64,000 nt of DNA from Bacillota bacterium (GTDB lineage: Bacteria > Bacillota > Clostridia > Oscillospirales > Acutalibacteraceae), in contig JAEWDK010000024.1 in NCBI GenBank assembly GCA_023390175.1, positions 248,001 through 312,000 on the forward strand. Reading direction: 5' to 3'. The translations under genes were made by a program, and so were the position numbers. Each line of letters starts with the position of its first letter. Positions within the stretch are counted from its first letter, which is position 1. This document shows positions 57,831-64,000 of this stretch, piece after piece. Below the pieces are notes generated by a model. The model was not told where the DNA came from, ran no database searches, and was given only the letters and a program-made list of their open reading frames with translations.

Positions 57831-60651
57831 TATTCAGCATTTTCTTTAAATATTGCCCTGTGTAGGATTCCGGTACTTTTGCAACTGCTTCCGGAGTACC
57901 TTTCGCAATGATTTCTCCGCCGCCGTTGCCGCCCTCCGGGCCAAGGTCAATCACATGATCGGCCGTCTTGATTAAATCGAGGTTGTGTTCAATGACCAAA
58001 ACTGTGTTGCCGCTGTCCACCAGCTTTTGCAGTACTTCAATCAGTTTGTGTACATCAGCAATATGCAAGCCGGTCGTCGGCTCATCCAAAATATAAATGG
58101 TTCTCCCGGTGGGGCGTTTGGAAAGCTCGGTTGCAAGCTTTACCCTTTGTGCTTCACCGCCGGAAAGCGTGGTTGCCGGCTGGCCGATTTTAACATATCC
58201 CAAACCAACGTCCTGAAGCGTTTGCAGCTTGCGCGCAATTCGCGGAATACTTGCGAAGAAATCCAGTCCTTCCTCCACAGTCATTTCCAAGACATCGTAA
58301 ATGCTCTTCCCCTTGTACTTGATTTCAAGTGTTTCGCGGTTGTAACGTTTTCCTTTGCACACGTCGCACGGAACATAAACGTCGGGAAGAAAGTGCATCT
58401 CAATTTTAATAATGCCGTCGCCCTGGCAGGCCTCACAGCGGCCGCCCTTCACATTAAAGGAGAACCGGCCGGAATTAAAGCCGCGCAGCTTCGCGTCCTG
58501 CGTGGAAGCGTACAAATCGCGGATATCGGTAAACACACCGGTGTAGGTGGCGGGGTTTGAACGCGGTGTGCGCCCGATCGGAGCCTGGTTGATTTCAATC
58601 ACCTTGTCCAGCTCCTGTACGCCTTTAATCTCTTTAAATGCACCGGGGCGTGATTTGGCGCCATTTAATTCCGCCGCAAGATATTTATAAAGGATTTCAT
58701 TAATCAGTGAAGATTTTCCTGAACCAGAAACGCCGGTGACGCATACAAATTCGCCAAGCGGAATTTCCACATCGATATTTTTCAAGTTATTTTGGGAAGC
58801 ACCGATGATTTTCAGCTTCTTCCCATTGCCTTTTCTGCGTTTTTTCGGGACTTCAACCCGTTTGACTCCGCTCAAATACTGGCCGGTAATGGATTCTTTA
58901 CAATTGAGAATATCCTTTACCTTACCGTTAAATACGACATCACCACCGTGAATTCCCGCACCCGGGCCGATATCCACAATGTGGTCGGCAGCGAGCATGG
59001 TTTCCTCATCATGTTCCACGACGATTACGGTATTGCCCAAATCGCGCAGCCGCTTCAGGGTAGCCAGCAGCTTGTCGTTGTCGCGCTGATGCAGGCCGAT
59101 ACTCGGTTCATCCAAAATATACAGCACGCCCATCAGCGATGAACCGATTTGTGTTGCCAGCCGGATGCGCTGGCTTTCCCCGCCCGAAAGAGTTCCGGAC
59201 GAACGGGCAAGCGTAAGGTATTCCAGTCCTACACTTTGTAAAAAGCCGAGGCGATTTTTAATTTCCTTCAAAATCGCAGTGGCAATCAAAGTTTCCCGCT
59301 CGGTAAGCTGCAGGTGATCGATAAAGTCGAGCGCCTCTGAAACCGATTTGTCGCAGAAATCGCTGATATTGATCCCTCCGACGGTTACGGCCAGGCTGAT
59401 GGGAGAAAGACGCTTCCCATGGCAGGCATCGCAGGGAATGGCGCTCATGTAGGATTCAATTTCTTCTTTAATCCAGTTGCTCTGCGTTTCGCGGAAGCGG
59501 CGTTCCAGGTTATTGATAATGCCTTCAAATTCTGTTTTATAAATTCCACTGCCGTATTCGTTGCTGCGTTCAATCTGTATTTTTTCGCCCTTTGTTCCAT
59601 AAAGAAGAATATCTACAACCTCCGGCGGCAGCTTCCCGATTGGGGTATCCAGTGAAAAATGATAGTGCTTTGCAAGCGCGGTCATGTACATGGAGGCGAT
59701 TGTACTGCCCTCCATTGCCCAGCCGCTTGCTTTTAAACCACCCTTGTGAATGGACAGCGATTTATCCGGCATAATTAAGTCCGGGTCAATTTTCATGAAC
59801 ACACCAAGGCCGGTGCACTTCGGGCAGGCGCCGAAGGGATTGTTAAAGGAAAACATGCGGGGGGTCAGCTCTTCCACGCTGATTCCGTGCTCCGGGCAGG
59901 CGTAGTTTTGGGAAAAAGTAATATCTTCCCCATCCGCTACACTGACAACGGTAATTCCACCGGAAAGTGTGGAGGCCGTTTCAATGGAGTCGGAAAGCCG
60001 GGAATGAATCGACGGGTGAATGACCAGCCTGTCCACTACAATTTCAATTGTATGTTTTTTGTTTTTCTCCAGCTGAATTGTTTCTGATAAATCATAGATG
60101 CTGCCGTCCACACGCACACGGACGAACCCGCCTTTCCGCGCGGCTTCCAGCTCCTTTGTATGCTCCCCTTTTCGTGCCCGCACGACGGGGGCCAAAATTT
60201 GAATTTTGGTGCCTTCTTTTAAGTTCAGCACCTGGTCAACAATTTGGTCAATTGTCTGCTGCTTAATTTCCCTGCCGCAGACAGGGCAGTGCGGAATACC
60301 GATCCGTGCGTACAGCAGGCGCAGATAATCGTAAATTTCCGTTACGGTACCGACTGTGGAACGCGGATTTTTTGATGTGGTTTTCTGATCAATTGAAATT
60401 GCCGGAGAAAGGCCTTCAATGTAATCAACGTCCGGTTTTTCCATCTGCCCTAAAAACTGACGGGCATAGGAAGAAAGGGACTCCACATAGCGGCGCTGAC
60501 CTTCGGCGTAAATGGTGTCAAACGCTAGCGATGATTTGCCGGAACCGGAAAGGCCCGTAAAAACAATCAGCTTATCCCGTGGTATTTCAATATCAATATT
60601 TTTTAAATTGTGTTCTCTTGCGCCTTTAACGTAGATATTCTTTGCTGTCAT
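57826..60651 (-). CDS. uvrA: Excinuclease ABC subunit A
   Basis: UvrA is the damage-recognising ABC ATPase of nucleotide excision repair. The 941-residue protein has two ATP-binding modules: Walker A GLSGSGKSSLAF near 32 and GVSGSGKSSLINE near 640, with LSGGESQRIRLA and LSGGEAQRVKLA signatures. The zinc sites (CPVCGREI, CPKCTG, CEACQGDG and CDVCKGKR) are intact. It lies 33 bases after uvrB and is the last gene of the unit. Confidence 0.98.
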   Translation of the reverse strand: MTAKNIYVKGAREHNLKNIDIEIPRDKLIVFTGLSGSGKSSLAFDTIYAEGQRRYVESLSSYARQFLGQMEKPDVDYIEGLSPAISIDQKTTSKNPRSTVGTVTEIYDYLRLLYARIGIPHCPVCGREIKQQTIDQIVDQVLNLKEGTKIQILAPVVRARKGEHTKELEAARKGGFVRVRVDGSIYDLSETIQLEKNKKHTIEIVVDRLVIHPSIHSRLSDSIETASTLSGGITVVSVADGEDITFSQNYACPEHGISVEELTPRMFSFNNPFGACPKCTGLGVFMKIDPDLIMPDKSLSIHKGGLKASGWAMEGSTIASMYMTALAKHYHFSLDTPIGKLPPEVVDILLYGTKGEKIQIERSNEYGSGIYKTEFEGIINNLERRFRETQSNWIKEEIESYMSAIPCDACHGKRLSPISLAVTVGGINISDFCDKSVSEALDFIDHLQLTERETLIATAILKEIKNRLGFLQSVGLEYLTLARSSGTLSGGESQRIRLATQIGSSLMGVLYILDEPSIGLHQRDNDKLLATLKRLRDLGNTVIVVEHDEETMLAADHIVDIGPGAGIHGGDVVFNGKVKDILNCKESITGQYLSGVKRVEVPKKRRKGNGKKLKIIGASQNNLKNIDVEIPLGEFVCVTGVSGSGKSSLINEILYKYLAAELNGAKSRPGAFKEIKGVQELDKVIEINQAPIGRTPRSNPATYTGVFTDIRDLYASTQDAKLRGFNSGRFSFNVKGGRCEACQGDGIIKIEMHFLPDVYVPCDVCKGKRYNRETLEIKYKGKSIYDVLEMTVEEGLDFFASIPRIARKLQTLQDVGLGYVKIGQPATTLSGGEAQRVKLATELSKRPTGRTIYILDEPTTGLHIADVHKLIEVLQKLVDSGNTVLVIEHNLDLIKTADHVIDLGPEGGNGGGEIIAKGTPEAVAKVPESYTGQYLKKMLNK

Positions 60652-60684
60652 TCAACTATTTCCTCCGTAATATGTGGATACCGG

Positions 60685-62646
60685 TTATTTTTCACCGCTC
60701 AATTGTTTTATCTTGTCACGCAAATACGCGGCATGTTCGAATTCAAGCAGCTTTGCGGCCGCTTTCATTTCCTTTGTCAGCTGCTCAATCATCTGCTTTC
60801 GCTCAATTGCGTTGAGGCGTCTTTTCTTTATCCCTTTCGTATCGTCCTTATGCGAAGAAATTTCAAGCACATCGGACACTTTCTTGATAATTGACTGCGG
60901 AATAATACCGTGCTCCTTATTGTATGCGGTTTGAATCGCGCGGCGGCGCTCGGTCTCCCGTATTGCATTTTCCATGGATGGCGTAACCGTGTCGGCATAC
61001 ATGATAACCTGTCCCTTTACATTACGCGCGGCGCGACCAATCGTTTGAATCAGTGAACGTTCGGAACGCAAAAAGCCTTCCTTGTCCGCATCGAGAATCG
61101 CAACCAGTGAAACTTCGGGAATGTCAAGGCCTTCGCGCAAAAGGTTAATACCAACCAGCACGTCAAATTCCCCAAGACGCAGGTCACGGATAATTTCCAT
61201 ACGTTCCACGGTATCAATATCATGATGCATGTACCGAACACGGTTGCCCATACCCTCCAGGTAAGAAGTAAGGTCCTCCGCCATCTTTTTGGTCAGTGTT
61301 GTAACGAGGACACGCTCCTTGTTGGCAGCTCTTATATTAATTTCGGAAATCAGGTCGTCAATTTGCCCGTCGGTCGGCTTCACAATAATTTCCGGATCAA
61401 CCAGCCCGGTTGGGCGAATCACCTGTTCCACAATTTGAGCGGATTTTTCCTTTTCCAGGTCGCCGGGGGTCGCGCTGACAAACACTGCCTGATTCAAGTG
61501 GCTGTAAAACTCGTCGAAATTCAGGGGCCTGTTGTCATAAGCCGACGGCAAGCGAAAACCGAAGTCGATCAACGATTGCTTGCGGGCACGGTCACCGGCG
61601 TACATTGAGCGAACCTGCGGCAAGGTGACATGGGATTCGTCCACAAAAAGCAAAAAGTCCTTCGGAAAATAATCCAAAAGAGTAAACGGCGAACTGCCCG
61701 GCGCACGGCCTGACATAACGCGCGAATAGTTTTCAATTCCCTTGCAGAAGCCAATCTCACCGAGCATTTCGATGTCATACTGCGTACGTTCCTGAATACG
61801 CTGCGCTTCAATCAGTTTGCCGTTGCTTTTGAAAAACGCCACACGTTCTTCCATTTCCTGTTCAATTTCATTCAGCGCACGCTGCATTTTTTCCCTTGGA
61901 ACAATGTAATGCGACGCCGGGTAAATGGCAACATGTTTTAATTCCGATTTCAGCTCCCCGGTCAGTGCGTTAATTTCACTGATCCGGTCGATTTCATCCC
62001 CGAAAAATTCCACTCGAATAATATTTTCATCAGACTGTGCGGGGAAAATTTCAACAACGTCGCCGCGCACACGGAATTTATTGCGGATAAAATTAATATC
62101 ATTGCGCTCATATTGAATTTCAACAAGTTTTCGGAGTAATTCATCCCTGTTTTTCTGCATTCCGGGACGAAGTGAAATCACCATGGTACGGTAATCGATT
62201 GGGTCGCCCAAGCTGTAAATACACGATACGCTTGCAACAATAATTACATCACGGCGCTCTGAAAGAGCCGAGGTTGCCGAATGCCTCAGCTTGTCGATTT
62301 CATCGTTAATGGCAGAATCCTTTTCAATATAAGTATCCGTTGTGGCAATGTATGCCTCCGGCTGATAATAATCGTAATAGCTTACAAAATATTCAACGGC
62401 ATTTTCCGGAAAAAACTCACGGAACTCGGAACAAAGCTGCGCAGCAAGAGTTTTGTTGTGCGCCAAAACAAGCGTGGGGCGATTTAACTGCGCAATCACG
62501 TTTGCCATGGTAAATGTTTTACCGGAACCCGTAACCCCCAGCAAAGTTTGTTCTTTATATCCTTTTTTCAGTCCGCTGACCAGCTGCTGAATCGCTTTGG
62601 GCTGGTCACCCGTTGGTTTATATTGTGAAACCAGTTTAAAATCCAT
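60685..62646 (-). CDS. uvrB: Excinuclease ABC subunit B
   Basis: UvrB is the central helicase-like subunit that verifies damage and loads UvrC. The 653-residue protein has Walker A GVTGSGKTFTMA near 39 and the beta-hairpin YYDYYQPEAYI near 92. The helicase motifs include DESHVTLPQ and GINLLREGLDIPEV. The C-terminal UVR motif (KEMKAAAKLLEFEHAAYLRDKI) that binds UvrC is also present. GGAG lies 6 bases before the ATG. It follows radC by 3 bases. Confidence 0.98.
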   Translation of the reverse strand: MDFKLVSQYKPTGDQPKAIQQLVSGLKKGYKEQTLLGVTGSGKTFTMANVIAQLNRPTLVLAHNKTLAAQLCSEFREFFPENAVEYFVSYYDYYQPEAYIATTDTYIEKDSAINDEIDKLRHSATSALSERRDVIIVASVSCIYSLGDPIDYRTMVISLRPGMQKNRDELLRKLVEIQYERNDINFIRNKFRVRGDVVEIFPAQSDENIIRVEFFGDEIDRISEINALTGELKSELKHVAIYPASHYIVPREKMQRALNEIEQEMEERVAFFKSNGKLIEAQRIQERTQYDIEMLGEIGFCKGIENYSRVMSGRAPGSSPFTLLDYFPKDFLLFVDESHVTLPQVRSMYAGDRARKQSLIDFGFRLPSAYDNRPLNFDEFYSHLNQAVFVSATPGDLEKEKSAQIVEQVIRPTGLVDPEIIVKPTDGQIDDLISEINIRAANKERVLVTTLTKKMAEDLTSYLEGMGNRVRYMHHDIDTVERMEIIRDLRLGEFDVLVGINLLREGLDIPEVSLVAILDADKEGFLRSERSLIQTIGRAARNVKGQVIMYADTVTPSMENAIRETERRRAIQTAYNKEHGIIPQSIIKKVSDVLEISSHKDDTKGIKKRRLNAIERKQMIEQLTKEMKAAAKLLEFEHAAYLRDKIKQLSGEK

Positions 62647-62649
62647 ATT

Positions 62650-63423
62650 TTACTCCATATCCGATTGGGAATCAAAAATCTCAGCCATAATTCCGCTCTT
62701 TGCCATTGAAAAATAATCGTTTCCGCTTACAATTACGTGGTCGGTCAGCTGAACCTCCACCGTTTGAAGCGCTTCATAAATCCACTGAGTCGTATTTAAA
62801 TCCTGCTTTGAAGGCAAGCAGCTTCCGCTTGGATGATTGTGTGAAAGAATTGCATAAACCGCATTGTACTGCACCGCAAGCCGTACAATTTTTTTTATAT
62901 AAATATTTGCGGTAACCGCCGTGCCCTCGTTTACCATATCGCAATAAAGAACGCTGCTTTTACTGTCAAGCAGCATTAAAATCACAGCTTCATTTGTACG
63001 GCCGATAAATTTATTAATCAGGAATTTACCGGCTTCATCATAGCTGAAAATTCGTGTTTTATCTTTGCTTAAATTTTCCTGATACCTCCGGCAAACCTCG
63101 GGGATCACTTTAATCAGTGTTGCGGCCGATTTTCCCACACCCTCCACTTGAACCAGCTCTTCAAAAGGAGCGTCGAACACACCGGAAAGCGAGCCGAATT
63201 TTTTGAGAAGGGCATGGCCGATGGAATTTGTATCTTTTAACGGAATGCCAAAGTAAAGAAGCAGTTCCAAAATTTCGTGCGATTCAAAACGGTCAAGACC
63301 GTCTGATAAAAATCTGTTCTTTACGCGTTCCCTGTGCCCACTGTGAACGGATTTGGCAGTGTTGTTTTTATCAGACAGATTTTTGCTGCTTTTTTCCAAC
63401 GCCGCCACTTCCCTTCCAATCAA
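62650..63423 (-). CDS. radC: RadC family JAB-domain protein
   Basis: This protein of about 255 residues has an N-terminal helix-hairpin-helix segment (LVQVEGVGKSAATLIKVIPE) and a C-terminal MPN/JAB zinc domain with SHNHPSGSCLPSKQD near 195. It is the RadC/YeeS family, whose historical link to DNA repair is not supported by function. The start is uncertain: TTG at 63423, GTG at 63408 and TTG at 63399 are all in frame, with a GGAAGGG site between them. It lies 2 bases after pyrE and just ahead of uvrB, so it is in one operon with repair genes. Confidence 0.9.
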   Translation of the reverse strand: MIGREVAALEKSSKNLSDKNNTAKSVHSGHRERVKNRFLSDGLDRFESHEILELLLYFGIPLKDTNSIGHALLKKFGSLSGVFDAPFEELVQVEGVGKSAATLIKVIPEVCRRYQENLSKDKTRIFSYDEAGKFLINKFIGRTNEAVILMLLDSKSSVLYCDMVNEGTAVTANIYIKKIVRLAVQYNAVYAILSHNHPSGSCLPSKQDLNTTQWIYEALQTVEVQLTDHVIVSGNDYFSMAKSGIMAEIFDSQSDME

Positions 63424-63425
63424 GC

Positions 63426-64000
63426 TCAGATTTTTCTGCTGCCTGGCTTAACCGGCGCCGGAGCACCCGCTTTGCACAAAGGGCATTCTTCCGGTTCCCA
63501 GGACTCCACATCAACAGAAATAACTGCTTTGAACGGTACTCCAAAATCAATTTTTCCCCCGGTGCGGTCAACAATGGAACCGACACCAACCACAATGCCG
63601 CCCGCTGATTTTACAAGCTCAATCACTTCACGAACGGAGCCGCCGGTGGTCACCACATCTTCCACTACAAGCACCTTTTCACCCGGGTTCACAACAAAAC
63701 CGCGGCGCAAGGTCATTTTTCCGTCTTCATCCCGCTCTGTGAAAAAGTTTTCACATTGAAGTGGGCGGCTGACCTCGTAGGCCATCTGAACCGCTCCCAT
63801 TGCAGGGCCGATTACAACCTGCACGCCGTCGTTCTTATATTGCTCCGCGAGAGCGGCGCAAAGCTCTTCGCTGTATTTTGTATTGCGAAAAATTTTAGCA
63901 CACTGAAGGTATCGATTGCTGTGCCTGCCCGAAGTCAGCTTAAAGTGGCCTTCCAGCAGAACCCCTGCTTCTTTCAAAATTTCCATTACTCTGTCATGTG
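63426..64000 (-). CDS. pyrE: Orotate phosphoribosyltransferase (5' end beyond window)
   Basis: PyrE forms OMP from orotate and PRPP in pyrimidine synthesis. The visible part has MEILKEAGVLLEGHFKLTSGRHS, the PRPP loop VVEDVVTTGGSV near 115 and a C-terminal zinc-like pair (CPLC). This is the shorter subgroup with the LLEGHF opening. The ATG at 63986 has no ribosome binding site and the frame stays open to the window edge with residues HDRV before it. So the true start is probably a few codons outside. At least 186 residues are present. The gene precedes radC-uvrB-uvrA. Confidence 0.93.
   Translation of the reverse strand, partial: HDRVMEILKEAGVLLEGHFKLTSGRHSNRYLQCAKIFRNTKYSEELCAALAEQYKNDGVQVVIGPAMGAVQMAYEVSRPLQCENFFTERDEDGKMTLRRGFVVNPGEKVLVVEDVVTTGGSVREVIELVKSAGGIVVGVGSIVDRTGGKIDFGVPFKAVISVDVESWEPEECPLCKAGAPAPVKPGSRKI

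Noticed and set aside
1..64000. CRISPR arrays, tRNA/rRNA genes, insertion sequences or prophage
   Set aside because: No regularly spaced repeats, cloverleaf-like segments, transposase or phage genes were seen; gene order is that of a conserved chromosomal core.

Overview
This window is a dense, almost entirely co-oriented stretch of core chromosome from an endospore-forming, anaerobic Clostridia-class Firmicute, probably of the Oscillospiraceae/Ruminococcaceae type. The evidence is gene content and order: tig-clpP-clpX-lon; rplS-lepB-rbgA-rnhB-yraN; yicC-remA-gmk-rpoZ-priA-def-fmt-rsmB-rlmN-prpC-prkC-rsgA-thiN-spoVM; and M50-scpA-scpB-ytfI-ytfJ. Sporulation genes recur (spoIVA, a sipL homologue, spoVM, a spoIVFB-like protease, a gerW/ytfJ homologue, DacF-type carboxypeptidases). 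Metabolic genes point to anaerobic fermentation (an NfnAB-like transhydrogenase, a transcarboxylase-like biotin system, a propionate-type CoA-transferase). Only rpmB, mntP and the CoA-transferase lie on the + strand. No tRNA, rRNA, CRISPR array, prophage or insertion sequence was seen.

Layout on the minus strand, read from low to high coordinate: 1-3850 protein quality control (lon fragment, clpX, clpP, tig). 3946-7521 a metallophosphoesterase, threonine synthase, an M19 dipeptidase and yraN. 7514-11060 rnhB, rbgA, two tandem signal peptidases I, a decayed third signal peptidase, and rplS with a structured leader. 11100-14722 a radical-SAM pair and a SpoIVFB-like protease with a one-pass membrane protein in the SpoIVFA position. 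14834-17063 NfnAB-like genes. 17198-20629 the spore-coat basement cluster spoIVA, sipL, spoVM plus an unannotated 49-residue membrane protein. 20712-34002 the conserved translation/phospho-signalling block from thiN to yicC. 34166-37392 a three-gene carboxyltransferase/biotin operon. 37502-42972 rluB, a DacF-type carboxypeptidase, ytfJ/ytfI, scpBA and an M50 protease. 43175 rpmB on +. 43468-47617 plsY, der, a DUF512 radical-SAM protein, rpmF and DUF177. 47766-52465 a small P-loop protein, pgi, a second DacF-type enzyme, hisF and hisH. 52730-57758 glpK, mntP (+), a WYL regulator and a CoA-transferase (+). 57826-64000 uvrA, uvrB, radC and pyrE.

Functionally, the most coherent set is the spore-coat assembly group: SpoVM marks the forespore membrane, SpoIVA polymerises on it, and SipL binds SpoIVA in clostridia. 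Here all three genes lie within 3.3 kb. The other two points of note are a transcarboxylase-like operon without a membrane decarboxylase subunit, and a signal-peptidase array with one copy caught in decay.

Gene starts were chosen by ribosome binding sites and family alignment from memory. Several genes use TTG or GTG starts. No database search was possible, so product names rest on recognised motifs, length and gene order.
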